From positions 20,254 to 84,253 of the forward strand of contig NZ_QMIE01000018.1 in NCBI RefSeq assembly GCF_007625075.1: DNA of 64,000 nt. The letters run 5' to 3'. Below are positions 17,512 through 26,574 of the stretch, one piece after another. This DNA is from Oceanidesulfovibrio indonesiensis (GTDB lineage Bacteria > Desulfobacterota > Desulfovibrionia > Desulfovibrionales > Desulfovibrionaceae). The notes beneath the pieces were generated by a model that searched no databases, was not told the DNA's origin, and saw only the letters and a list, made by a program, of their open reading frames with translations. Numbering within the stretch: position 1 is the stretch's first letter; each line of letters begins with the position of its first letter. A program made the position numbers and the translations under genes.

Positions 17512-18244
17512 GGGTCCTCCCGGAATCTCTCGATTGAGGTTCTCTGTATTGTTGAAGAGTCAGTGTGAAGCCGTCGGGCAGCAGGTTGCGCACTTCGGCG
17601 ATGTCATCGTCAGTAAGGAACGGGACTCTGGTGGTCCGGAATACGAACCGCTCCGGTGCGCGCCGGGCGAGGGCGAATATGCGCCCGATGTTCGCGGCGG
17701 CCTGTTCGGCGGTGACGCCCTTGCCCGTGAGCTGCGGATATTTGGCGAAGGGACCTTTCACGTCCACGTAGAATTCGTCGGCCAGATTGGCGTGGAAGAG
17801 GATTTCCACCACGTCGGGGCGCATGCCGTTGGTGTCCAGCTTGATGGGCAGCCCTGTGGACTTGAGGTCGCGCAGCAGAAGCGGCAGGTCGCGATAGGAT
17901 GTGGGCTCGCCGCCGGAAACCACGATGCCGTCGTACCAGCGTTTGCGCTTGGCCGCGAGCTCGTGCACGACGTGTTGTTTGACGCGGGGCAGGTACGTGT
18001 GTCGCCAGGCGAGGTCTCCGTTGTGGCAGGTGGGGCAGTGCAGGTTGCACCCGCCCACGAAAAGCACGAAGACCGTCCGGCCGGGCCAGTCGGACAGGCT
18101 CATGGGCTCGATCCCGCGGACATTGCACCAGCCTGGCGCCACGCTGGGCAGCACATGAGTGTCCGGCTGGACTGGCGCCTGCTCGCCGGTCATGGCGACA
18201 TGAAGAGCGCCATGCGCTGTGGAACTGGAAGCTGTGTTTTGCAT
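17378..18244 (-). CDS. nrdG: Anaerobic ribonucleotide reductase activating protein (radical SAM)
   Basis: A 288-residue radical SAM enzyme that installs the glycyl radical on NrdD. The cluster motif GGCNLHCPTCHNGD has the C-x3-C-x2-C spacing; VVSGGEPT is the usual SAM-binding GGE segment, and LDTNGMRPD follows. Unusually, the last 44 codons overlap the start of nrdD in another frame; the conserved part seems to end near LTLQQYREPQ, and the tail is low-complexity and polar, as expected of a shadow frame. Either a stop codon has been lost or the sequence contains a frameshift. The start is uncertain: the ATG at 18244 has no clear ribosome site, and internal ATGs are possible. Confidence 0.88.
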   Translation of the reverse strand: MQNTASSSTAHGALHVAMTGEQAPVQPDTHVLPSVAPGWCNVRGIEPMSLSDWPGRTVFVLFVGGCNLHCPTCHNGDLAWRHTYLPRVKQHVVHELAAKRKRWYDGIVVSGGEPTSYRDLPLLLRDLKSTGLPIKLDTNGMRPDVVEILFHANLADEFYVDVKGPFAKYPQLTGKGVTAEQAAANIGRIFALARRAPERFVFRTTRVPFLTDDDIAEVRNLLPDGFTLTLQQYREPQSRDSGRTHAKADQETRRMPGDLVGGSHSACNPESAASHGDQGPDPFQEACA

Positions 18245-18936
18245 CGAATATACGTTACGGTGTTATGCCGTCGTCAAAGAGAACGTTCCGAAAAACGGCG
18301 TGAAACCTGCACCCAAACCGTTTCCAAACAAAATGTAATTATGCGTGAAGGGGTCAGGAATCTAGCAAATCTTTAGAAAAAGAAGGCTGCCTCGATTCAG
18401 ATCCAGTAGATACATTTTCTAGGAATTTTTGTACAGCCAGCAGTTTGCGGGAAAGGAAAGAGTCACAGATTTTCGCTCTGAAATGATTGGACAAAAAAAT
18501 GTTTTCCGCAGCTTGGGGAAGAAACGGACAGATTTGTTCGGGTTCGTGCGGTCTGAATTGCGTTCAATGCGCTGAACCCGCGTGCCTCCTGGATTTCAGA
18601 TGTCAGTTTGGTTTTTTGTATTAAAAAAGCCTGCAAAGTCAAATGGTTGTGTGTATTGTTACGGAATGTTAAGAGATACGAGGGGGATGCCAGTTTGAGC
18701 TCCCAAAATCAAGATTTTTGCGAGAAAAAATCACGAAACTGAAAAACGGCCCCTGGGTGCCAGGAGCCGCCGTGCGGATAATCCAGTGGAGAAAGCAGGG
18801 CAAGTCTGTCGGGCCTGCCCCGGGCAGAACCCGTCGCCTCAGCGCAGCTATTAGCCGCAACCGTCCAGGCCTCCGTCTGTTCCGGAGGCGGCCGTTCGTG
18901 CCGGTGGGTGATCGCCGCTTCAGCCGCGGCTATTGT
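18245..18936. other. Long AT-rich intergenic region upstream of nrdG
   Basis: About 690 bases without a supported gene, noticeably AT-rich (for example around 18370-18520 and 18600-18670). It must hold the nrdGD promoter and the cheY terminator. I see no convincing NrdR box or FNR-type site. Confidence 0.5.
18742..18769 (-). terminator. Rho-independent terminator downstream of cheY
   Basis: On the minus strand CGGCTCCTGG pairs with CCAGGGGCCG (one G-U pair) around a three-base loop and is followed by TTTTT. It lies about 170 bases after the cheY stop. Confidence 0.6.
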
Positions 18937-19317
18937 CTACTCGAATATCTTATCAATCTTCTGCTTCAGCGTCTCAGCCGTAAAGGGCTTGACGATGTAG
19001 TTGGAGACCTTTGCCTGGACTGCCTCGATGATGTTTTCCTGCTGCGCCTCGGCCGTGACCATGAGGAAAGGCAGGTCGCCGAATTCCTCGCTGGCCCGTA
19101 CCTTGCGCAGAAACTCGATGCCGGTCATCTGGGGCATGTTCCAGTCGGAAATGATGAAGTCGATTCCGCCCTTGTTGAGAACCTCCCATCCCGTGGTGCC
19201 GTCGTCAGCTTCTTCGATGTTGTTGAAGCCGAGCTGGCGGAGGATGTTCTTGATGATCCTGCGCATGGTGGAAAAGTCGTCTACGACGAGAATACGCATG
19301 TTTGTGTCGGCGGGCAT
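18937..19317 (-). CDS. cheY: Chemotaxis response regulator CheY
   Basis: A 126-residue stand-alone receiver. Acidic pair Asp13-Asp14, phosphoacceptor Asp58 in SDWNMPQMTG, the switch Thr in VTAEAQ and Lys in YIVKPFTAETL are all present, and GFNNIEEADDG is typical CheY. It should carry signal from the CheA kinase to the flagellar switch. A CheX-type phosphatase is encoded about 240 bases upstream on the same strand, a natural functional partner. AAAGGAG lies 11 bases before the chosen ATG, and an inner ATG (MRILVVDD) is possible. No other che genes are in the window. Confidence 0.93.
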   Translation of the reverse strand: MPADTNMRILVVDDFSTMRRIIKNILRQLGFNNIEEADDGTTGWEVLNKGGIDFIISDWNMPQMTGIEFLRKVRASEEFGDLPFLMVTAEAQQENIIEAVQAKVSNYIVKPFTAETLKQKIDKIFE

Positions 19318-19554
19318 ATTCGAAAACGCTCCTTTGCGTTGACGTTCAATCTATTGTTGCAAATCAGTAGTTGCTTTTTCAGGCAAATGCAACATGCAAA
19401 GCGTTGACGCGGCAGCACATGGGCGCGCGCTCGCATGCGATGTCCGGAAATTTGCTGTGCGGTTTCTTCATGTGAGTCAATGTATCATCTTTTTGCGTCG
19501 GCTGCATGCCTCGAAAGTATGCGATGTATGTGCATGCAGGGCCGCGTTCCCGCA

Positions 19555-20025
19555 TTACTCGAAGACGAACTCCACGTAGAACTCCCCGTAGTCTGTGCTG
19601 AACGGGATGGAGACCACGGGATTGGTCGTGATGTGAGTAATGGTGTGGTTGTCGCCCATGACTACCGAAGGCGTCGACCCCGCGAAGTTGAGTCCCATCT
19701 CCACCAGGTTCGCCCGGGCCTGGCCCGAGATCATGTTTGCGATCTCGCCCACGGCGTCCTTGGCGTCCTGGAGGATGTCCTCGATGTCGTCCCCCAGCAT
19801 GGCCTTGACCACGGCAATGGCGCAGCGCTTGGTGAAGGAGACGGAAATGGCCCCGTTCTTCGTACCTGTTATGCCGATAATGGCGGAGATGTCGCCGGTG
19901 GCGGTGTTGTCCTTCTTCACGAACGGCTTGCCCGGCTTGGGCTCGATCATGGCCATGGTGGCAAGAACGTCGGTGGTCGCCTTGATGAAAGGTTTGGCTA
20001 TCTCCACGCCACTCGGTTCGGTCAT
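19555..20025 (-). CDS. cheX: CheX-like CheY-P phosphatase
   Basis: A 156-residue protein of the CheC/CheX family, which dephosphorylates CheY-P. The active-site helix reads DAVGEIANMISGQAR, with the E-x2-N signature of CheX; KPFIKATTDVLATMAMIEP at the N-terminus and the closing beta strands (VVSIPFSTDYG) fit the family. The ATG at 20025 follows AAGGAG nine bases away; a longer open frame upstream has no ribosome site and unrelated composition. It lies just upstream of cheY on the same strand, about 240 bases apart, supporting a joint role in signal termination. Confidence 0.83.
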   Translation of the reverse strand: MTEPSGVEIAKPFIKATTDVLATMAMIEPKPGKPFVKKDNTATGDISAIIGITGTKNGAISVSFTKRCAIAVVKAMLGDDIEDILQDAKDAVGEIANMISGQARANLVEMGLNFAGSTPSVVMGDNHTITHITTNPVVSIPFSTDYGEFYVEFVFE

Positions 20026-20282
20026 TCTGGTGCGCTCCTTCGCATTGGTTGGCTCCCGGGGCGCAACATAGATGTTGCCCCCGGTGCCCTTTCTTGGCAA
20101 AAAGGAAGGGGGATGTCCAGGAACAGGCGTCAGAATGGACATCCCTCTGCGCGTTATCGCACGCTGATATTGGGGGCCACGATGCGACTGGAGCGTCGCG
20201 TGTGGCCATTTTTACTTGGATCAGTCCATTCCTGAGAGCGTTCGGCAGTTCCCGGGGGATGCCGGACCAACATGCTACATAC

Positions 20283-22931
20283 ATGACGCAAACAATATCC
20301 ATTACGGGCCGCACCGTGCTCGTCGTCGATGACGAACCGATCAACACCAAGCTGCTCGGTGCGTACCTGAAACGCGCCGGGTACAATGCCATCGAAGCGC
20401 AGAACGGTGGGGATGCGCTGATAAAGGCCCGGTCTCAGCCGGATCTCATCCTTCTGGACATCATGATGCCGGAGATGGACGGGTTTGAGACCTGCCGTCG
20501 GCTCAAGGCCGATGACGCGACCCGCGACATACCGGTGATTTTCCTCTCCGCGCTTTCGGACACGGAGATCAAGACCAGGGGGCTGGAAGTCGGCGGCGTG
20601 GATTACGTCTCCAAACCGTTCGATTCCAGGGAATTGCTGGCTCGGGTGAGCACGCACCTCACCCTGCGCGAGCAGGAACGCAAAATCCGCAGCTACGCCG
20701 AAACCCTGGAAGAGAAGGTCGCGGAGCGCACAAATAAGCTGCTGGCCGCCGAAGCCGAACTCCAGCGGGACTTCGATATCCAGAGCGTTGTCAACGCTCT
20801 GCTGCGGATATCGCTCGACGATGTGGAGCTGGACGAATTCCTGCACACCTCTTTGAAGCAGATACTGTCCGTGCCGCTTCTTTCTTTCGAGAACCGCGGC
20901 GCAATATTCCTGGATACCGAAGATACGGGCGAGATGAGCCTCGTGAGCTATCTGGAACTGCCTGAGGAGACCGTGGGCCGCTGCCGGCATCTGGACACGG
21001 TCGCCTGCCCCTGCACCGAAGCTCTGGTGACGCGCAGCATAGCCGCCACCGTGGAAGAGCTGGACGACGGCACGGAGCAGCACCATGTCTGCGCGCCCAT
21101 CAACCACGGCGAGATGCTTCTCGGCGTCATAGACATCCACCTCAAAGAAGGCCACACACCGGACACCAAGGAAATGGAATTCCTTGATGCCGTGGCCAAC
21201 ACCATGGCTCGGGTCATCCTCTACAAGCGTGCGATCCGAGACCTCATGAGGTCGGAGCAGCATTACCGGACCATTTTCGAAAGCACCGGAACGGCTATGG
21301 CCATTACGGACAAGCAGGGAGCCATCCTGCTCGCCAACTCCGAGTTCCAGCGCATCTCCGGACTGAGCGAGCAGAGCTGGGAATACGCCACTGTCTACGA
21401 CGCCATCCACGAGGACGACCGGGACAGGGCGCGGCGACATGTCAAGCGCGTTACATCCGGTCAGGAAAAATCCATAATGCTTGAAGTGCGGATGGCCGGC
21501 GGCAGCGACTTCGAGCAGCGAAGCTCTACGCTCGTTGCATCGAATCTGCCGGATGGCGAGGAGTACGTGCTCTCCTTGTTGGATGTGACGGACCGCAAAC
21601 GCGCCGAGCAGCAGGTGTTGCACAACGCGCGGCACGATGCCCTTACCGGACTGCCGAATCGCGTCTACCTGCTGGATACGCTTGGCGAAGCGGTGCAGCG
21701 CGCCCAGGACAATGTGGACAGCCGGTTTGTGGTGCTGGTCATGGACCTGGACCGCTTCAACATGATCAACGAGAGCCTGGGACACACCATCGGCGACAGG
21801 CTGCTGGTGGCAATGGCCGGTCGACTCAAAAGCGTGATTGGGCAGGCGGGGTTGCTATGCAGATTGGGCGGTGATGAGTTCGCCGTCCTGCTTGGCGATG
21901 TGGAAGACGTGAACGCCGGCGAGAGCCTGGCCAGGAAAATTCTGGACATGATACGCCAGCCCTTCGCCTTTGGGGAACAGGAGCTCGTGACCACGTCGTC
22001 CATCGGCATAGCCACCAGCGACATAGGCTACACCAGGCCGGAGGACGTGCTTCGCGATGCCGAAACAGCCCTGCACCGCGCAAAGCTTCGCGGAAAGGCG
22101 CGGTACGAGGTCTTCGATTTCGAAATGCACCTCAAGGCGCGCAGGCTCATGCAGCTGGTAACGGACATGCGCCAGGCGATAAAACGCCAGGAGTTCGTCC
22201 TGCACTATCAGCCCATCGTCTCGCTGCAGACAGGCCGGGTGGAGGGCGTGGAAGCGCTCATTCGCTGGCAGCATCCTGGGCACGGCCTCGTTTCGCCTGG
22301 GGAGTTCATCCCGGTGGCGGAGGAGTCCGGGCTCATCATTCCCATAGGCCAGTGGGCGCTGGAAGAAGCCTGCCGGGCCATGGCCCGCTTCTCCGAGCGG
22401 TTCGGCGAGGAGCTCATGCTGTCTGTGAACATCTCGGGCAAACAGTTCGCCCAGGAGGACCTGTTCGACCACGTCAAACGGGCCCTGGTCCTTTCCGGCA
22501 TGAAGCCGAGGAACCTGAAGCTGGAGATCACCGAGAGCGTGGTCATGGAAAACGCGCAGCACGCCATCGAACTGCTCAAGCGGCTCAAGTCCCTGGAATT
22601 GCAGGTCTCCATCGACGATTTCGGCACCGGCTACTCCTCGCTCTCCTACCTGCAGCGATTCCCGGTGGACATGCTCAAGATCGACCGTTCGTTCGTCTCC
22701 ATGATGGATGTGGGCTCGGAAAACATGGAGATCGCGCGGACCATCGTGGCGCTTGCGCACAGCCTGTCGCTGGAGGTCGTAGCCGAAGGAGTGGAGACCG
22801 TCGAGCAACAAGAAATGCTCCGCGCACTGGGCTGCCAGTTCGCGCAGGGGTTCTACTACGCCAGGCCGCTGCCCGAATCAGTGCTCATGGACGAGGGCGT
22901 CCTGGCCAGTACCTGGCCCATGGGCTCCTGA
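20283..22931 (+). CDS. Cyclic-di-GMP signalling protein, REC-GAF-PAS-GGDEF-EAL
   Basis: An 882-residue cytoplasmic regulator of cyclic-di-GMP. Receiver first (VVDDEPINTKLLG, phosphoacceptor in LDIMMPEMDG, VSKPF), then a coiled coil (EEKVAERTNKLLAAEAELQ), a GAF-like region (about 170-320), a PAS domain (about 325-440), GGDEF with intact LGGDEFAVLL, and EAL with EALIRW, ITESVV, DDFGTGYSSLSYL and KIDRSFV all preserved. Both a cyclase and a phosphodiesterase activity are therefore possible. The start is uncertain: the ATG at 20283 gives a normal receiver start but has no clear ribosome site, and the open frame runs further upstream. It is divergent from cheX. Confidence 0.9.
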   Translation: MTQTISITGRTVLVVDDEPINTKLLGAYLKRAGYNAIEAQNGGDALIKARSQPDLILLDIMMPEMDGFETCRRLKADDATRDIPVIFLSALSDTEIKTRGLEVGGVDYVSKPFDSRELLARVSTHLTLREQERKIRSYAETLEEKVAERTNKLLAAEAELQRDFDIQSVVNALLRISLDDVELDEFLHTSLKQILSVPLLSFENRGAIFLDTEDTGEMSLVSYLELPEETVGRCRHLDTVACPCTEALVTRSIAATVEELDDGTEQHHVCAPINHGEMLLGVIDIHLKEGHTPDTKEMEFLDAVANTMARVILYKRAIRDLMRSEQHYRTIFESTGTAMAITDKQGAILLANSEFQRISGLSEQSWEYATVYDAIHEDDRDRARRHVKRVTSGQEKSIMLEVRMAGGSDFEQRSSTLVASNLPDGEEYVLSLLDVTDRKRAEQQVLHNARHDALTGLPNRVYLLDTLGEAVQRAQDNVDSRFVVLVMDLDRFNMINESLGHTIGDRLLVAMAGRLKSVIGQAGLLCRLGGDEFAVLLGDVEDVNAGESLARKILDMIRQPFAFGEQELVTTSSIGIATSDIGYTRPEDVLRDAETALHRAKLRGKARYEVFDFEMHLKARRLMQLVTDMRQAIKRQEFVLHYQPIVSLQTGRVEGVEALIRWQHPGHGLVSPGEFIPVAEESGLIIPIGQWALEEACRAMARFSERFGEELMLSVNISGKQFAQEDLFDHVKRALVLSGMKPRNLKLEITESVVMENAQHAIELLKRLKSLELQVSIDDFGTGYSSLSYLQRFPVDMLKIDRSFVSMMDVGSENMEIARTIVALAHSLSLEVVAEGVETVEQQEMLRALGCQFAQGFYYARPLPESVLMDEGVLASTWPMGS

Positions 22932-22994
22932 GCCCGCATCGTCCTTCAAACCAAGGTCCGTGCAGCCCGGGACGAGCGGCTGCGGTCCGCTTTC

Positions 22995-24080
22995 TTACGA
23001 GCGGCTCACACCCGCCGAATCGAAGGTCGCCATCTCCTGGAAGACAGCCCCCGCGGCACGGTAAAGCGGCAGAGCGAGGGCCGCGCCAGTGCCTTCTCCC
23101 AAACGCATGCCCAGGTCCAGCAGCGGAGCCAGGCCCAATGATTCAACCGCACCGCGATGTCCGGGTTCGGCCGAGGCGTGCGAAACCATGACGAAGAAGC
23201 GTACGTCCGGGGCGATGCGCGCGGCGGCGCAGAGCGCAGCTGTGGAGATAAAGCCGTCCACCACCACGATCATGCCTTCGGCGGCGCCGCCGATGATGAG
23301 GCCGGCCAGGGCTGCGATCTCGTAGCCGCCGAGCGCGGCGAGGATGTCCACCGGGTCCTGCGCGGAAACCACGTCCGCATGCTCTGCCAGAGCCTTCTGA
23401 ATGACCTGTGCCTTGCGGGAGACGCCCTCGGCGTTGAGCCCGGCGCCGGGACCGGTCATCCGCACCGGGTCCAGCCCGTGATAGGCGCAGTACAGGGCGG
23501 TGGATGGCGTGGTGTTGCCTATGCCCATCTCGCCGGTCATCAGAGTGCGCACGCCGTCTGCAGCGGACTCGCGGGCCAGGGACACCCCCAGGTCGAGGGC
23601 AGCCTCGCACTGCTCGCGTGACATGGCCGGGCCGTCGAGGAAATTTGCAGTTCCTTCGGCCACCTTGCGCTGGACGAGGTGCTCGTGTTCGGGGAACGGT
23701 CCGCCCAGGCAGCCGGCGTCCACAACCCTGTGCTGCGCGCCCACGCTGTTCGCGATGGCGTTCACGGCCGCGCCGCCTGACAGGAAGTTGAGAACCATCT
23801 GCCGGGTGACGTCCTGGGGAAAGGGGCTGACGCCCGGACCATCCGGTCCGGCCACGCCGTGGTCTCCCGCGATGGTATAGATGCGGGCCGGGTCAACATC
23901 CAGAGGTGTTTTCCCGCCGCGGACAGCATAGAGCTGGGCGGCCAGGTCCTCGAGCCGACCAAGGCTTCCCGGAGGTTTGGTCAGGTTGTCGAGGTGGCGT
24001 CGCGCTGCCTCGTAGAGAGCTGATTCCGGGGGGCGGATTGCTGTGGCGGCACTGCGGTACAGCGGTTTTGAGGACTCCAT
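22995..24080 (-). CDS. cobT: Nicotinate-nucleotide-dimethylbenzimidazole phosphoribosyltransferase
   Basis: A 361-residue enzyme of cobamide assembly that transfers ribose phosphate from nicotinate mononucleotide to dimethylbenzimidazole, giving the alpha-ribazole phosphate lower ligand. Signatures include LTKPPGSLGRLEDLA at the N-terminus, GDHGVAGPDGPGVSPFP, the GEMGIGNTTPSTAL loop, TGPGAGLNAEG and GMRLGEGTGAALALPL, which carries the expected catalytic Glu. The inner start MESSKPLY at 24080 has GAAGGAG upstream and gives normal family length; the open frame beyond it belongs to no domain. It lies after a periplasmic peroxiredoxin on the same strand. No cobalamin riboswitch was recognised. 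Confidence 0.93.
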   Translation of the reverse strand: MESSKPLYRSAATAIRPPESALYEAARRHLDNLTKPPGSLGRLEDLAAQLYAVRGGKTPLDVDPARIYTIAGDHGVAGPDGPGVSPFPQDVTRQMVLNFLSGGAAVNAIANSVGAQHRVVDAGCLGGPFPEHEHLVQRKVAEGTANFLDGPAMSREQCEAALDLGVSLARESAADGVRTLMTGEMGIGNTTPSTALYCAYHGLDPVRMTGPGAGLNAEGVSRKAQVIQKALAEHADVVSAQDPVDILAALGGYEIAALAGLIIGGAAEGMIVVVDGFISTAALCAAARIAPDVRFFVMVSHASAEPGHRGAVESLGLAPLLDLGMRLGEGTGAALALPLYRAAGAVFQEMATFDSAGVSRS

Positions 24081-24148
24081 GGGGGACCGGGCTCCTTCGT
24101 GTCTGCCCGGCCCGCACGCGCTGGTATCGCCGTATGAAAGGCAGGCGG

Positions 24149-24769
24149 CTATTGCTGCTCGTTCACTTTTTCGAGCGCGCTCATGAGCTCGCCGAGGTCG
24201 GGCCGGGAATTGATATCGTGGACGTCGATGTACCGGATGACCCCCTGCTTGTCGACCACGAACAGGGCGCGCTCGGCCACGCCGGTGGAGCGCAGCACAC
24301 CAAACTTCCGGGCCACCTCGCCGTGCGGCCAGAAATCGGAAAGCACCGGGAACCACAGGTTGTCCATGGCGCTGGTCCACACGTACAGCGAGGGCAGATT
24401 GTCCGTGGAGATGCCAAGCAGGATGGCGTCGTGCTTTCTGAAGAGCGGCTCGGCAAGGCAATAACCGGGCCATTGGTCCGAGCAGACCGGGGTGAAGGCG
24501 GCCGGCACGAAGGAGATCACCACGTTTTTCTTGCCGCGGTAGTCGCTCAGGGTGACGTCCTCACCCTGGATGGATGGAAGCGTAAAGTCCGGGGCCATGT
24601 CGCCCACGGAAACATTGAGCTCGGAATCAATCGGCGGCGCGTCGCCTTCCTGGTACGCACGCGTGACATCCGCGGGAGTGGCGTTGTCGGCAAGTACAGG
24701 CGCGGCGGTGAAACAAACGAGTGCGGCAAGAAGAGACAGAGCAGATATGATACGGATGAAATGACGCAT
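24149..24769 (-). CDS. Exported peroxiredoxin (AhpC/TSA family)
   Basis: A 206-residue thiol peroxidase. A signal peptide (about residues 1-27, ending APVLAD) directs it to the periplasm. The thioredoxin fold begins VGDMAPDFTLPSIQG, with peroxidatic Cys96 in AAFTPVCSDQW; a second Cys seven positions on (YCLAEP) might act as resolving residue. It reduces hydrogen peroxide or organic peroxides and would help an anaerobe meet oxygen. It precedes cobT by about 70 bases on the same strand; the functional link is not evident. Confidence 0.87.
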   Translation of the reverse strand: MRHFIRIISALSLLAALVCFTAAPVLADNATPADVTRAYQEGDAPPIDSELNVSVGDMAPDFTLPSIQGEDVTLSDYRGKKNVVISFVPAAFTPVCSDQWPGYCLAEPLFRKHDAILLGISTDNLPSLYVWTSAMDNLWFPVLSDFWPHGEVARKFGVLRSTGVAERALFVVDKQGVIRYIDVHDINSRPDLGELMSALEKVNEQQ

Positions 24770-25195
24770 AAGGCCTCCTGGAACATGTGCGGATAGGAAA
24801 CGTATAATTCAGTATTCCCCATATATTGTGTTTGTGCAAGAGGGGACAACATTTTGCAGGGGTCAGCCATGGCCCTGACAACGTTGTCGGAATGCTGGGT
24901 TGGAATCAGGAGCGGCTCTGCACGAGCTGTTGGCGCAGCGCAATCAGGCGGTGCAAGGCGTCGCATGCAAAGAAAAACTCATCCGAATCCTGCTCCCAGG
25001 CGCATTCGGTGAAGCAATGCCGATAGGCTTCCGAATCCACCCGGCGAGGCCGCACCGTCAACGGCGTCTCCGCGACACGCAATTACGAGGCTCCCGAAGG
25101 GGGGATTTGCTTGACGACCCGCCCCTTCTCCTGAAACTATGACCATGCTGGGCAATCTGCTTCCACCATCCCGTCCACACGAAGAGGAGATACAG
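24770..25195. other. Divergent intergenic region between peroxiredoxin and MBL-rhodanese genes
   Basis: About 426 bases, not coding as far as I can support. The MBL frame stays open for its last 57 bases. A possible promoter for the sulfur operon is at 25111-25140; the peroxiredoxin promoter should lie near 24780-24830, where the sequence is AT-rich. Confidence 0.4.
25111..25140 (+). promoter_or_regulatory. Possible promoter of the MBL-rhodanese operon
   Basis: TTGACG at 25111 and AACTAT at 25135, 18 bases apart, lie about 55 bases before the start codon. The -35 is good and the -10 weak. Confidence 0.3.
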
Positions 25196-26572
25196 ATGAG
25201 CATGTTCGTTGAAACCGTGAAATCCGAAGGGCTGGCGCATTTGTCCTATATCGTCGGCCACGGCGGACAGGCCGTGGTCATCGATCCGAGGCGCGATTGC
25301 GAGGTCTACCTCGACATCGCCGAAAAGCACGGCGCAGCCATCCAGTACGTCTTCGAGACCCATCGCAACGAGGACTACGTAATAGGTTCCCAGGAGCTCT
25401 CGCGGCTGACGGGCGCATCCATCCACCACGGCGCAGCCACGGAGTTCGCTTACGGCAACGCGGTCAAGGAAGGGGACGTCTTCCGTGTCGGCGCACTCGA
25501 GTTCAAGGTGCTGGAGACTCCGGGCCACACCTACGATTCCATCTCTCTGGTGATGCGGGACACGAATGCAGGTGATTCACCCCTGGCCGTGTTCACAGGC
25601 GACGCCCTCTTCATCGGCGACGTGGGCCGAACGGACTTTTTCCCGGACAGGAAGGAGGAGGTCGCCGGCCTGCTCTACGATTCCATATTCGAAAAACTCC
25701 TGCCTTTGGGCGACCAGGCCATCCTATACCCGGCGCACGGCGCCGGCTCGGTCTGCGGCAAGGGCATGGCCCCGCGCGACTTTTCCACCATCGGCCACGA
25801 GCGCAAGCACAACCCCCTGCTCCAGCTTGGCTCACGTGAAGCGTTTATCGAGCGCAAGGTGGCGGAACGGCATCCTCTGCCGCCGTATTTCAGGCGGATG
25901 GAGGTATACAACCAGGAGGGCACCGCGCCCTCGGTGCTGCCTCTGCCGCGGCCTACGCCACTGAGCGCCTCGGCTTTTGCCGAGCGTATGGACCAGGGGC
26001 TCCAGGTGGTGGACCTTCGCAGTCCGGAGGCCTTCGCCGGAGCGTTCATCCCCGGCAGCATCGCCATTCCGCTGAATATGCTCGCGGCGTACGCCGGATT
26101 CATCCTGAGTTACGATACGTCCATCGGGCTTGTGGCCGAAACCCACGAGCAGGTCGATACGGCGGTGCGGCGACTCCTGCGTATCGGCTACGATTCGATC
26201 CCCTGCTTCCTGGAAGGCGGCCTCGGGGCGTGGGAGAAGAGCGGCCGGGAGTACGACACCATACCCGCGGTCCATGCCGACGAGTTGGTGCGGCGCATCG
26301 AAGAGAAGGACGATTTCGTGCTGGTTGACGTTCGTTCCGAGGAAGAGTGGGAGTCCGGCCACCTGCCCGATGCCGTGCATGCCTTCCTCGGCGACCTGCC
26401 GGACAATCTTGACGTGGACAAGTCCCGGCTGGTGACCACGTTCTGCGGTTCCGGCGAGCGCGCGATCATCGCCGCCTCCATCCTCAAGCAGAACGGCTGG
26501 TCCAAGGTGGAGGACGCTCTCGGCTCCATGATGGCGTGCATGGAGCGGGGCTGCCCGCTCGTGGAGGAATAG
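25196..26572 (+). CDS. MBL-fold persulfide dioxygenase-like protein fused to two rhodanese domains
   Basis: A 458-residue cytoplasmic fusion. The metallo-beta-lactamase domain (1-230) carries ETHRNEDY at 54-61 where the classical motif would be THxHxDH; the first His (56), the later GHT His and the Asp in FTGDALFIGD remain, which are the three positions used by mononuclear-iron ETHE1-type dioxygenases. Rhodanese domain 1 (about 265-350) has no catalytic Cys; domain 2 (about 365-458) has Cys417 in FCGSGERA. The arrangement recalls CstB-type enzymes that handle persulfides and thiosulfate. The start follows AGAGGAGA. Two YeeE/YedE transporter genes follow with almost no gap, implying import and processing of reduced sulfur. 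Confidence 0.85.
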   Translation: MSMFVETVKSEGLAHLSYIVGHGGQAVVIDPRRDCEVYLDIAEKHGAAIQYVFETHRNEDYVIGSQELSRLTGASIHHGAATEFAYGNAVKEGDVFRVGALEFKVLETPGHTYDSISLVMRDTNAGDSPLAVFTGDALFIGDVGRTDFFPDRKEEVAGLLYDSIFEKLLPLGDQAILYPAHGAGSVCGKGMAPRDFSTIGHERKHNPLLQLGSREAFIERKVAERHPLPPYFRRMEVYNQEGTAPSVLPLPRPTPLSASAFAERMDQGLQVVDLRSPEAFAGAFIPGSIAIPLNMLAAYAGFILSYDTSIGLVAETHEQVDTAVRRLLRIGYDSIPCFLEGGLGAWEKSGREYDTIPAVHADELVRRIEEKDDFVLVDVRSEEEWESGHLPDAVHAFLGDLPDNLDVDKSRLVTTFCGSGERAIIAASILKQNGWSKVEDALGSMMACMERGCPLVEE

Positions 26573-26574
26573 CC

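Noticed and set aside
15598..17568. 656-codon open frame on the plus strand opposite nrdD
   Set aside because: It is a complementary-strand shadow of a strongly conserved gene with GC-rich third positions; the translation shows no domain and is Val/Gly/Leu-biased.
19502..19539. Inverted repeat CTGCATGC / GCATGCAG between cheX and cheY
   Set aside because: Eight-base arms with a 22-base loop and no T-run; chance or a weak structure cannot be told apart by eye.
20154..21785. 543-codon open frame opposite the GGDEF-EAL gene
   Set aside because: It is a shadow of a gene whose receiver and GGDEF motifs are intact.
24770..25195. Possible cobalamin riboswitch near cobT
   Set aside because: The B12-box core and paired elements could not be found on either strand.
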